From positions 1-20,070 of the IMG/VR virus record IMGVR_UViG_3300027736_000303: a stretch of DNA of 20,070 nucleotides, one strand, 5' to 3'. This document shows positions 15,023 through 20,070 of this stretch, one piece after another. How positions within the stretch are numbered: the stretch's first letter is position 1; every line of letters starts with the position of its first letter. This DNA is from a virus. A program made the position numbers and the translations under genes. The notes beneath the pieces were generated by a model, which had not been told where the DNA came from, ran no database searches, and was given only the letters and a program-made list of their open reading frames with translations.

Positions 15023-15934
15023 TTATAAAAAATTAAGTTGACTTTCTTTTATAGTCCTTAAAATAGATTTTCCTTCTATACTAAAGCCTACATTATTTTG
15101 TAAAGCTACGATTTCTATTGGATTATCAATACTAGTTGGTCTGCCTCCAGTTTCTATCTCTTTTATCTTTCGTATATGTAACATTGTAGTTGTGTATAAT
15201 TGTGGATGTAAAGTTAATCGATGCACTACTATAAAATCGTCGGCCCTATTAACAAACTTTCCTCCTCCCTCTACGTCACTTGCCATTGGTGGAAGTGGAT
15301 GCCCAGCAAATTGGTGGTCGTTTCTATAAACCATTCTTAAAGCGTTTGTGTTTGCGTGAGTATTTAACCATAAACTAATTTTAAATTCTTTGCAGAACAT
15401 TCTCATTTCGGTACAGGCTTGGTAATCGTATTCGTGACCTCCTAAATTTTTCATTAAATCGTTATCTTTAATTAAAGCATTATAAGGGTCAAGTAATATG
15501 CCATTGTAATTAAATTGTTTTTTTACACTTTTAAACATATCAATAGCAGAATGATAATCGTACATCTTTGCATTGTCAACAAACTTAAAGTGACTATTAA
15601 TAAAATCGGTATGAGTTTTAAAGTTGCTTTCAGAAACTAAATTAATAGGTGTCTCATCCAGAAACTCAACTAATTTTCTTATTAGTGAGTATGAATCATT
15701 CTCGGTGCTGCATACTAACCATTTCAAATCGTGCTTTAAAGAATAACAAAGCATTAAATAAAGAATAGAAGTTGTTTTACCTACGTTTGCGTGTCCAAGT
15801 ACTATATTAAAATTGGATGTCTTAAAACGTATGTATTCGTCTAATTGAGGGATGTCTAGTTTTAATCCCTCTTTGAGTTTACCAGACCTAATCTGGCGAA
15901 GAATATCTAGTTGTTTGTTGTAATCTATTAGCAT
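15023..15934 (-). CDS. RecA/DnaB-fold ATPase, replicative helicase-like
   Basis: From ATG at 15934 the product is 303 aa. The ORF extends to an ATG at 16030, but the extra 32 codons would overlap the SSB-like gene by 44 bp, cover a hairpin, and give atypical sequence; the 15934 start has the usual leader AAACCAAAACAA. Motifs: Walker A GHANVGKT (47-54), Walker B-like GILLDPYNAL (145-154), sensor-like LNTHANT (190-196) and basic RKIK (255-258). An N-terminal LKLDIPQLDEYIRFKTS, typical of phage RecA-fold helicases, precedes the P-loop. No primase (zinc or TOPRIM) domain is present. Expected role is unwinding at the phage fork, next to SSB and ERF. A recombinase-type ATPase is the alternative. 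Confidence 0.82.
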   Translation of the reverse strand: MLIDYNKQLDILRQIRSGKLKEGLKLDIPQLDEYIRFKTSNFNIVLGHANVGKTTSILYLMLCYSLKHDLKWLVCSTENDSYSLIRKLVEFLDETPINLVSESNFKTHTDFINSHFKFVDNAKMYDYHSAIDMFKSVKKQFNYNGILLDPYNALIKDNDLMKNLGGHEYDYQACTEMRMFCKEFKISLWLNTHANTNALRMVYRNDHQFAGHPLPPMASDVEGGGKFVNRADDFIVVHRLTLHPQLYTTTMLHIRKIKEIETGGRPTSIDNPIEIVALQNNVGFSIEGKSILRTIKESQLNFL

Positions 15935-15951
15935 TTGTTTTGGTTTGTTAA

Positions 15952-15984
15952 ATAATGGCTGGACTATTACATCCAGCCTATTAT
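15952..15984 (-). other. Intergenic hairpin between SSB-like and helicase-like genes
   Basis: GGCTGGA (15957-15963) pairs with TCCAGCC (15972-15978) around an 8-nt loop. The stem extends with ATAAT/ATTAT past a single bulged base to about 12 bp. On the minus strand it is followed by TTAACAAACC rather than a T-run, so it is a poor terminator. It is in the 52-bp gap left by choosing the 15934 start and may tune helicase expression or mRNA decay. Confidence 0.6.
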
Positions 15985-15986
15985 AT

Positions 15987-16337
15987 TTAGAATGGTAAAT
16001 CGTCCTCTTGTAATTGTACAACCTTTGCATTTTGTGTTTGTCTATCTGGCATAAAACTACCAGCTGACTTCTCTCTTTCTCCTTTGTTTATATTCCAGCC
16101 TTGGATGTTTGCAAAGTATCTACCTTTCCATTCTGCGCCTCTTAAGTTAATACCTATTTTAACTATGTCTCCTAGTTTAAAGTTGTCTAATAAGGAAACT
16201 TTCTCTTGAGTAAATTCAACTGGAATAGTCTGAGGATATTGCTCATCTGTTTTTACTACTGCTAGTCTCTTTTGGAATCCTTTTGCTCCGATTGTTTCTG
16301 TTTCGTTTATAACGATTAATTCTCCTTGTATTTCCAT
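15987..16337 (-). CDS. DUF3127-type single-stranded DNA-binding-like protein with SSB C-terminal tip
   Basis: A 116-residue OB-fold-like protein. The N-terminal pattern MEIQGELIVINETETIGAKG, then FQKRLAVVKT, YPQTIPVEF and the later GDIVKIGINLRGAEWKGRYF with IQGWNI matches the Bacteroidota DUF3127 family as I know it. The C-terminus is VVQLQEDDLPF: the EDDLPF end closely resembles the DDDIPF tip through which bacterial SSB recruits its partners. Between them is a flexible basic/Gln linker (~88-105). This supports a phage SSB that coats single strands for ERF and the helicase, which flank it. The gap to the ERF stop is 1 base. Confidence 0.8.
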   Translation of the reverse strand: MEIQGELIVINETETIGAKGFQKRLAVVKTDEQYPQTIPVEFTQEKVSLLDNFKLGDIVKIGINLRGAEWKGRYFANIQGWNINKGEREKSAGSFMPDRQTQNAKVVQLQEDDLPF

Positions 16338-16338
16338 C

Positions 16339-16932
16339 TTATTTGTTGTTTAAAAGTGCTTGTTTTACTTCGTTAGTTAATTTGTATTTTTTCTCTATTA
16401 GTTCTATGTCTCCTCCTCCAGCTAAATAGTCAACTGCTTTATTATATGCCTCTGTACCTATTTCCAAAGATACTGTCTCTTTTGCTTTTATAGGCTCTTT
16501 AGAGTGAGTATTTGTTGCATCAGCATCCGCAGTATCGTCTATTAAAAGTAAGTTCCCTAAAGCGTATTTTTTAGCGTAGCTGGATGCACTTCCAAACGCT
16601 TGTGGTGTTTGCATTCCTTTTTGTTGTAAATCTACTCCTACTACAGCAGAACAATCAATACTCTTTCCGCTTTCACAATCCCAAATAGTAGCAACCGATG
16701 TCATTACAGGAGGGTTAGCGTTTATTAACTGCTCATTAATTGTAAAGTAAACTCCGTATTTCTCATTCATAGGCTTTAATCCCTCTAGAATATCCTCTGC
16801 ACTTCTAAAGCTATATTTCCCAAAGGAATTAAATCTACTTTTTTTTGCTTTAAACTCTTGCTGTATTTTGCAAAGTTTCTCTCCTATGCATAAAAGAATA
16901 GGCTCATTAAATTGAATAACTGTTTTGCTCAT
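16339..16932 (-). CDS. erf: ERF-family single-strand annealing protein
   Basis: A 197-residue protein of the ERF recombinase family. The N-terminal region has FGKYSFRSAEDILEGLKPMN (38-57), equivalent to the family YxYas.edil...kP. The core block is FGSASSYAKKYALGNLLLID followed by DTADAD (113-138), the hallmark G-x-A-x-S-Y-x-x-R/K-Y-x-L-...-DxxDAD. The C-terminal ~50 residues are a helical tail (LAGGGDIELIEKKYKLTNEV). Role: annealing complementary single strands during phage recombination or genome circularisation, with the adjacent SSB-like protein as partner. Family length is usually ~200, so it is complete. Confidence 0.92.
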   Translation of the reverse strand: MSKTVIQFNEPILLCIGEKLCKIQQEFKAKKSRFNSFGKYSFRSAEDILEGLKPMNEKYGVYFTINEQLINANPPVMTSVATIWDCESGKSIDCSAVVGVDLQQKGMQTPQAFGSASSYAKKYALGNLLLIDDTADADATNTHSKEPIKAKETVSLEIGTEAYNKAVDYLAGGGDIELIEKKYKLTNEVKQALLNNK

Positions 16933-16933
16933 T

Positions 16934-17149
16934 TTAAGTTGTTTTAAAATAATTAGTATTAGTTTGTGTAAATGTATAAAATTTATCCTCGTAATAATTG
17001 CTTACTATTTCTGCTTGGTGAACTTCGATGTTATTTGTCAGTCTTTCGACCTCGTCCATTAAGCGTAAGTTTTCAATTCTTAAGGCTTCGTTTGATTGGC
17101 TTAAAAAATTTACCAATTCTTTTGTACTCCAGTTTTCGTTTGCTTTCAT
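16934..17149 (-). CDS. Coiled-coil protein, 71 aa
   Basis: Starts at ATG 17149 after leader AACTAAAACAAA. Residues ~10-50 (LVNFLSQSNEALRIENLRLM, then DEVERLTNNIEVHQAEI) show Leu/Ile heptads and suggest a coiled coil. The Tyr/Thr/Phe-rich C-terminus (YTFTQTNTNYFKTT) is odd. It lies 1 base before the ERF gene. No family recognised; an accessory or dimeric regulator is possible. Confidence 0.65.
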   Translation of the reverse strand: MKANENWSTKELVNFLSQSNEALRIENLRLMDEVERLTNNIEVHQAEIVSNYYEDKFYTFTQTNTNYFKTT

Positions 17150-17166
17150 TTTGTTTTAGTTTTAAA

Positions 17167-17346
17167 TTAATTATATTCACTGTACTCGTAATATTCATCA
17201 TAAAAAATTGTATAGTCTAAATCTGGATGCAATTCTTTATATTTTCTTTGCTCTTGCTTTGCTTGTCTTTCTGTGAGTAAAAGTATGAAAGGCTTTCCCT
17301 CTTCTAACAATACAAATCTAGTATCTTTAATCTCCATCTCTTTCAT
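17167..17346 (-). CDS. Hypothetical protein, 59 aa
   Basis: ATG at 17346 chosen; the open frame begins at a TTG (17358), and a third candidate is the ATG at 17337, which overlaps the preceding stop by only 11 bp. The product has a small beta start (TRFVLLEEGKPFILLLTE), a Lys/Gln-rich helix and a very acidic Tyr-rich end (YDEYYEYSEYN). No motif known. Confidence 0.6.
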   Translation of the reverse strand: MKEMEIKDTRFVLLEEGKPFILLLTERQAKQEQRKYKELHPDLDYTIFYDEYYEYSEYN

Positions 17347-17512
17347 ATAATTCTGCAATCATTAGTATATCTTTATTTATCTCCTCTAATTGGTCAGAGT
17401 CCATCGGTCTACCATCGTAGTCTGCACTTACAATATAAATATCGCTATAATCTTTATTATCCTCCCAATCTATTCCTCCAAACTCTATATTATCTATTAA
17501 TTCTATTGTCAT
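17327..17512 (-). CDS. Hypothetical acidic protein, 61 aa
   Basis: MTIELIDNIEFGGIDWEDNK, then YIVSADYDGRPMDSDQLEEI. The pattern (E-F-x-G-I-D with a following VSA-x-Y-x-G-R-x-[ML]-x-x-x-x-L-x-x-I/L-N) recurs, from memory, in small proteins of many phages and may be a metal-independent beta-beta-alpha fold. Negative charge throughout hints at protein or DNA-mimic binding, but no function is known. Overlaps its neighbours on both sides. Confidence 0.7.
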   Translation of the reverse strand: MTIELIDNIEFGGIDWEDNKDYSDIYIVSADYDGRPMDSDQLEEINKDILMIAELYERDGD

Positions 17513-17663
17513 CTTTATATGTTTTAATGTTAATTTTTGCTACTTTTTTTTCCGATACTACAGGCTTAATGTTAAATGTTAATTCTATGTGAGTTAATTC
17601 TTTGTCTCTTTCAAATACACTTCGCATCTCTGCGTATATCTCGGCCCAGTCTTTACTATCCAT
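17490..17663 (-). CDS. Hypothetical protein, 57 aa
   Basis: ATG at 17663 overlaps the stop of the 54-aa gene by 8 bp; TAA at 17490 lies 23 bp inside the next gene. The product MDSKDWAEIYAEMRSVFERD then a beta part LTHIELTFNIKPV and a Lys-rich tail is a plausible small fold. No motif recognised. The long downstream overlap and tight upstream overlap fit a coupled early operon. Confidence 0.6.
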   Translation of the reverse strand: MDSKDWAEIYAEMRSVFERDKELTHIELTFNIKPVVSEKKVAKINIKTYKDDNRINR

Positions 17664-17820
17664 TTGCTATTTCTTTAATTGAGTCAATTCTCTTAAAAAC
17701 TACATTCTCTTTTAAAAATAAGTTAAATGCTTGTTCAAATGTTTGTGCCTCTATTACTCTTTCAAAGTCCGTACACTCATCTCTATGCTCTGACCAGTAT
17801 GTTACTAAATATTTTCTCAT
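17656..17820 (-). CDS. Hypothetical protein, 54 aa
   Basis: ATG at 17820 overlaps the TGA of the 27-aa ORF (ATGA). The product MRKYLVTYWSEHRDECTDFE, then VIEAQTFEQAFNLFLKENVV is a beta-strand plus helix pattern, the shape of small single-domain phage proteins in which a strand of the type YxVxYW is followed by an A-x-x-F-E-x-A helix. No function assigned. The stop overlaps the next start by 8 bp. Confidence 0.65.
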   Translation of the reverse strand: MRKYLVTYWSEHRDECTDFERVIEAQTFEQAFNLFLKENVVFKRIDSIKEIANG

Positions 17821-17900
17821 CTGCAAAATTGTAAAAGTATATAAAACAATACAACTATTATAAATTTAAATTGGTTCTCTGCTTTTAAAAAATTTTTCAT
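17817..17900 (-). CDS. Single-helix membrane peptide, 27 aa
   Basis: ATG at 17900 lies 2 bases after the stop of the 76-aa gene; TGA overlaps the next ATG. The product has a polar N-terminus (MKNFLKAENQFK) and a hydrophobic helix (FIIVVLFYILLQF) ending in CR. It is long enough to insert in the inner membrane. Could be an early host-membrane effector or only a coupler; nothing proves either. Confidence 0.5.
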   Translation of the reverse strand: MKNFLKAENQFKFIIVVLFYILLQFCR

Positions 17901-17902
17901 AA

Positions 17903-18133
17903 TTACTTGCTTAAAACGATTTGTAAATTACCTTTTTTGTACTCAATCATATCTAATCTTTTTTTATCGTATAAACCATAAAATCTTACAAAATTATCGT
18001 TTAATAAATCTTGCTCTAGTTGTGTGTCGTAATCTGCCATAGCTCTTACGTTTGAGTGATTAATCGAGATGTTAAAAAATCTGTCTAAATCTAAATTTGC
18101 TTTTTGTAATTCTAAAAATAATTCGTTTTTCAT
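17903..18133 (-). CDS. Hypothetical protein, 76 aa, first gene after the central control region
   Basis: First gene downstream of the terminator and promoter-like element, so probably among the earliest expressed. The product is acidic and helical in its first half (MKNELFLELQKANLDLDRFF), has VRAMADYDTQLEQDLLNDNF, and ends with basic strands (KKRLDMIEYKKGNLQIVLSK). No known domain. Its leader has AAAAACAAAAACAAAC just before the ATG, complementary to a segment of the candidate short RNA upstream. Confidence 0.65.
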   Translation of the reverse strand: MKNELFLELQKANLDLDRFFNISINHSNVRAMADYDTQLEQDLLNDNFVRFYGLYDKKRLDMIEYKKGNLQIVLSK

Positions 18134-18168
18134 ATTGTTTGTTTTTGTTTTTAGCTTTATTGCTTGGA

Positions 18169-18200
18169 CAAATATATAAACATTTTGTTAATAAAAAAAC
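18169..18200 (-). promoter_or_regulatory. Promoter-like element for the early/replication block
   Basis: TATATTTG at 18176-18169 is a perfect -7 TAnnTTTG element about 36 nt before the 76-aa gene ATG. At the expected 19-bp distance the -33 position reads GTTTT rather than TTG, so it is weaker than the other two promoters or needs an activator. It is placed just after the terminator, where a new transcript would be expected to begin. Confidence 0.55.
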
Positions 18201-18229
18201 TTTTTTGCAATTATTTTTAAAAAAAGATT

Positions 18230-18266
18230 AAAAAAAAATCCCAACCTAATAAAAGACTGGGACTTT
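18230..18266 (-). terminator. Intrinsic terminator, minus strand
   Basis: In minus-strand RNA UCCCAGUC pairs with GGUUGGGA (two G-U pairs) around the loop UUUUAUUA, extended by AAAG pairing with the first U residues, followed by nine U. The G-U pairs exist only on the minus strand, and the U-run follows the stem in that direction. It ends the NinG-side transcripts and separates them from the replication block. Confidence 0.88.
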
Positions 18267-18303
18267 CAAACAAAAACAAAGTAATATTATGATTAACAAA
18301 ATC
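18231..18303 (-). ncRNA. Candidate short untranslated RNA between promoter and terminator
   Basis: A full promoter (18338-18308) is followed by about 70 nt with no ATG and then the intrinsic terminator, so any transcript from it would be a small RNA of roughly 70 nt. It starts with AAGAUUUUGUUAAUC, holds the unpaired segment UUUGUUUUUGUUU complementary to the next gene's leader, and ends in the terminator stem. This is inferred from sequence; expression is untested. It could also be an attenuated leader read through under antitermination. Confidence 0.5.
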
Positions 18304-18307
18304 TTTA

Positions 18308-18338
18308 CAAATATAGTAATTTAATTAAGTTTACCAAA
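18308..18338 (-). promoter_or_regulatory. Bacteroidota-type promoter at the end of the NinG gene
   Basis: TTTG at 18338-18335, a 19-bp spacer, and TATATTTG at 18315-18308 give a full match to the -33/-7 consensus. The -33 box overlaps the last codons of the NinG-like gene. No gene start lies before the terminator 40-70 bp downstream, which is what makes the element unusual. Confidence 0.72.
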
Positions 18339-18872
18339 CTCTTTTATTAAAATATCATATTTTAATTTTTTACCTATTAATTCCTCTTTTGTATACTTAT
18401 AGTTTCTAGTTTCGTTTGCTTTCGCTTCTATCTCATCCGTATATTCTATTCCGTATCTCTTAATAAGTCCTAATCTGTAATTTAATTCGTTACCTCCCAG
18501 AAACCTATTACACTTTCTGCATTGTTTATGGCAGTTACTCTCATCAAATATAACCCCTGAGTATATCTCTGCTTTCTTATAGTGACCGCCATCCCAGAGT
18601 TCTGTATTTTCTATTCCACAACTTACGCAAGGTTGTTTATTATCTCGCATTCTAACCCACTTTTGAAAGGACTTTTTAGCTTCTGCCTCATATTGACCTA
18701 GAGTTTTGAGTTTGTCTCTTAAAATGGCTTTCTCTGCCTTCCATTCTCTTTGGTCTTTTAGTTGTTTAAGTTTCTTTGAATGCTCTATTGCACACTTATA
18801 ACCACATACCGATTGTGCAAACTGCACTGGAGTGAATTTATTTTGACAAACTTTGCATTTTTTATCTTTCAT
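18321..18872 (-). CDS. ninG: NinG/Rap-like recombination nuclease
   Basis: A 183-residue protein of the lambda NinG (Rap) family, an endonuclease that cuts branched recombination intermediates. An N-terminal zinc knuckle has C6-x2-C9 and C23-x3-C27. A basic helical linker (~30-70, many Lys/Arg) follows. The core has PCVSCG (Cys82, Cys85), WDGGHYKKAE with His97, and NCHKQCRKCNRFLGGN with Cys114, His115, Cys118 and Cys121, an HNH-like metal site typical of the family. The C-terminal ~50 residues are charged. It probably works with ERF and the SSB-like protein although encoded in a different block. It is the last gene before the terminator. Confidence 0.93.
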   Translation of the reverse strand: MKDKKCKVCQNKFTPVQFAQSVCGYKCAIEHSKKLKQLKDQREWKAEKAILRDKLKTLGQYEAEAKKSFQKWVRMRDNKQPCVSCGIENTELWDGGHYKKAEIYSGVIFDESNCHKQCRKCNRFLGGNELNYRLGLIKRYGIEYTDEIEAKANETRNYKYTKEELIGKKLKYDILIKEFGKLN

Positions 18873-18935
18873 TTTCCAGTATACAGTTATTTTTAGATAA
18901 TATTTTCCATTATATCTTGTCCCAAATTTAGATTA

Positions 18936-19442
18936 TTATAGGGACCAAAAAATTAATCCTTTATACTTTCTCCAAAGGATGTATATTGGTATTAATAACA
19001 AAAACCAAAGTAGCCACCAATAAGACTGTTTACGTTCTGTTTGTTTTGTTTCAACTACTTTGTTTGTTTTAACCGTCTTTAAATCGCTTTTTTGTACGTT
19101 CTGTTGGACTTTTACATCTTTTACTATACTTATATTGTTTTTCTTTTTTGAACGCTTAATTTTAGCGTTTATGTACGTTATTCCATTTACAACCATAGGT
19201 ATTGTGTCAGATACTGGACATATCTCTATCTCATCACTTGTTGAAGTGTCAATTATTTTAGTGTTGTCAGTTACCCTCGTTTCAATTTCAAGAGTAGATT
19301 TTTCAGTTTTTTGCTCTTGTTCTTGAGTTTTAGACTTTGCTACCTTTCTAGAGCCACACGAAGTCATAAATAATAAAACTATAAAACTAAATACAATAGT
19401 TATTATAAAATTATTCCTGTTGTTGTTTTCTGTTGTTGTCAT
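18936..19442 (-). CDS. Probable unimolecular spanin (u-spanin)
   Basis: A 168-residue protein with membrane anchors at both ends. The N-terminus is a lipoprotein signal: Asn-rich start with one Arg, hydrophobic FIITIVFSFIVLLFM and a lipobox-like MTSC with Cys29. The Cys is followed by GSRKVAK, lacking the acidic export signal that sends Bacteroidota lipoproteins to the cell surface, so the protein should face the periplasm. Residues ~30-138 are polar and Lys/Glu/Thr-rich. The C-terminus (YWWLLWFLLLIPIYILWRKY, 141-160) is a transmembrane helix with a basic cytoplasmic end. An outer-membrane lipid anchor plus inner-membrane helix is the T1 gp11 type of spanin, which fuses the two membranes at lysis. 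No holin or endolysin is recognised nearby, so it may be another envelope protein. Confidence 0.7.
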   Translation of the reverse strand: MTTTENNNRNNFIITIVFSFIVLLFMTSCGSRKVAKSKTQEQEQKTEKSTLEIETRVTDNTKIIDTSTSDEIEICPVSDTIPMVVNGITYINAKIKRSKKKNNISIVKDVKVQQNVQKSDLKTVKTNKVVETKQTERKQSYWWLLWFLLLIPIYILWRKYKGLIFWSL

Positions 19443-19555
19443 TTTTTTAAATTTATTATTTTAAAATACACACTATTTACGCTTTCTTTATTTACTCCTC
19501 TTTTATAGTAAAAATTCATAACTCTTTTAATTCTTTGGTAGTTTGATGCACTCAT
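19439..19555 (-). CDS. Small basic protein, 38 aa
   Basis: ATG at 19555 overlaps the stop of the Cys-rich gene (ATGA), and its TGA overlaps the spanin ATG (ATGA). The product MSASNYQRIKRVMNFYYKRG plus 18 residues is basic and aromatic. The overlaps at both ends support translation. Function unknown. Confidence 0.6.
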   Translation of the reverse strand: MSASNYQRIKRVMNFYYKRGVNKESVNSVYFKIINLKK

Positions 19556-19878
19556 AAATTGATTTGTATTTTTATTGTTTCACATCCCATTTTATGTACA
19601 CCATCAGTTTGATGGCATTTAGTGCAGTACGTATCATTTACGCACTTTGGATACGTACAGTAATCTAAATTACAAATCTCTCCGTCTCTTTTAACTCCGT
19701 TTAATTTACACTTGGTAGATTCCTTTCCATTAGGCCAAAACATATCGCAGTTATCTGCATCGTCATCTCTACTAAATCCTCCATAACTTTGATAAACTAA
19801 ACTTGCTGGAGCAGTAAACCTATGGCAGTAATCTTTTGAAGGACATAAACTATCTTTGCATTTTGCTATATCACTCAT
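19552..19878 (-). CDS. Cysteine-rich putative metal-binding protein, 108 aa
   Basis: Eleven cysteines in 108 residues: C7, C12, C18, C44, C57, C69, C74, C79, C85, C88 and C99. The start KCKDSLCPSKDYCHRFTAP, then DDDADNCDMFWP, resembles a short Cys-knot-like family I recall from Bacteroidota phages. The pairs CxxC near 85-88 and surrounding His suggest zinc sites. No signal peptide, so a cytoplasmic zinc-stabilised protein is more likely than a secreted disulphide protein. Its ATG overlaps the stop of the 54-aa gene by 8 bp. Confidence 0.75.
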   Translation of the reverse strand: MSDIAKCKDSLCPSKDYCHRFTAPASLVYQSYGGFSRDDDADNCDMFWPNGKESTKCKLNGVKRDGEICNLDYCTYPKCVNDTYCTKCHQTDGVHKMGCETIKIQINL

Positions 19879-20035
19879 CTTCTTCTGTTTTTAAATATTC
19901 TTTTATAATATCTATATCCCATCCATAACTCAATAACATACCAGTTAATGCTTTTGTAATTTGCTCCATACTTACATCTACATTTGTAAATTCAGTTGTA
20001 TATGTTTCATATTTAGTTTCTATTTTAATTATCAT
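19871..20035 (-). CDS. Hypothetical acidic protein, 54 aa
   Basis: ATG at 20035, TGA at 19871, overlapping the Cys-rich gene start by 8 bp. The product has a beta-like start (MIIKIETKYETYTTEFTNVD), a helix with MEQITKALTGMLLSYGWD and a strongly acidic tail (KTEEDE). No motif recognised. The 35 bases upstream to the window edge are AT-rich with no clear promoter. Confidence 0.65.
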   Translation of the reverse strand: MIIKIETKYETYTTEFTNVDVSMEQITKALTGMLLSYGWDIDIIKEYLKTEEDE

Positions 20036-20070
20036 ACTATTTATATATTAATTAATACTACTTTGAAGAT

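Larger units (their letters stand above)
18138..18280. repeat. 13-bp inverted repeat flanking the terminator
   Basis: TTTGTTTTTGTTT (plus strand) at 18138-18150 and AAACAAAAACAAA at 18268-18280 are perfect inverted copies. The first is in the 76-aa gene leader, the second in the candidate short RNA, so the two transcripts could pair. A second pair, attttgttaat at 18182-18192 and attaacaaaat at 18292-18302, lies next to it. Both are low in complexity. Confidence 0.55.

Noticed and set aside
15935-16030. Longer N-terminus of the helicase-like gene starting at 16030
   Set aside because: It would overlap the SSB-like gene by 44 bp, include a 12-bp hairpin and add atypical sequence; the ATG at 15934 has a normal A-rich leader.
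18923-18949. Possible promoter TTTG-15-TAAATTTG before the NinG-like gene
   Set aside because: The -7 box fits, but a 15-bp spacer is too short compared with the ~19 bp of the other promoters; kept only as a weak possibility.
1141-19326. Plus-strand open frames (for example 1141-1377, 9853-10338, 11616-11912, 17576-17863, 19060-19326)
   Set aside because: All lie opposite well-supported minus-strand genes, lack leaders of the type seen here, and encode Phe/Ser/Leu-rich sequence typical of antisense shadows.
1-20070. CRISPR array, tRNA, insertion sequence, integrase or attachment site
   Set aside because: No spaced direct repeats, cloverleaf, transposase or recombinase motif was seen on either strand.

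Overview
The window looks like part of the genome of a tailed double-stranded DNA phage (or prophage) of a Bacteroidota host, most likely Flavobacteriia. DNA is AT-rich, every supported gene lies on the minus strand, and genes are packed with ATGA, TAATG or short overlaps. Leaders are A-rich without Shine-Dalgarno sequences, and two promoter candidates fit the Bacteroidota pattern TTG/TTTG, about 19 bp, TAnnTTTG. No integrase, repressor, tRNA, insertion sequence or CRISPR array is visible, so lifestyle cannot be decided.

Transcription runs right to left, in three blocks. Block 1 (20035 to 18321): two small ORFs, a Cys-rich protein, a probable one-piece spanin (lipobox plus C-terminal membrane anchor) and a NinG-like nuclease. 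It is followed by a dense control region (18338 to 18138) with a full promoter, a ~70-nt untranslated stretch, an intrinsic terminator and a second promoter-like element. Block 2 (18133 to 13336): small unknown genes, then the recombination/replication set: ERF annealing protein, DUF3127-type SSB-like protein with a DDLPF tail, RecA/DnaB-fold ATPase, sigma-like factor, small ORFs and a PD-(D/E)XK-like nuclease. Block 3 begins at a good promoter (13331 to 13302): a 38-aa coiled-coil ORF, a FEN-type 5' exonuclease, a stand-alone DnaA domain IV-like protein, both terminase subunits, then the virion genes.

The virion block has an unusual order: TerS, TerL, a frameshifting tail assembly chaperone pair, tail terminator-like and HK97 gp10-like proteins, two tail proteins, tape measure, XkdF-like prohead protease, scaffold, major capsid protein and a partial structural (possibly tail tube) protein. 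No portal gene is visible. Best-supported notable points: the T9 slippery site with a -1 frame opened only by the T-run; the u-spanin candidate; the promoter/short RNA/terminator module with a 13-nt inverted repeat to the next gene's leader; the SSB-like C-terminal tip on a DUF3127 protein; and nine small genes, most of them stitched into the operons by short overlaps. Family assignments come from reading motifs and from memory of phage families; no database search was run.
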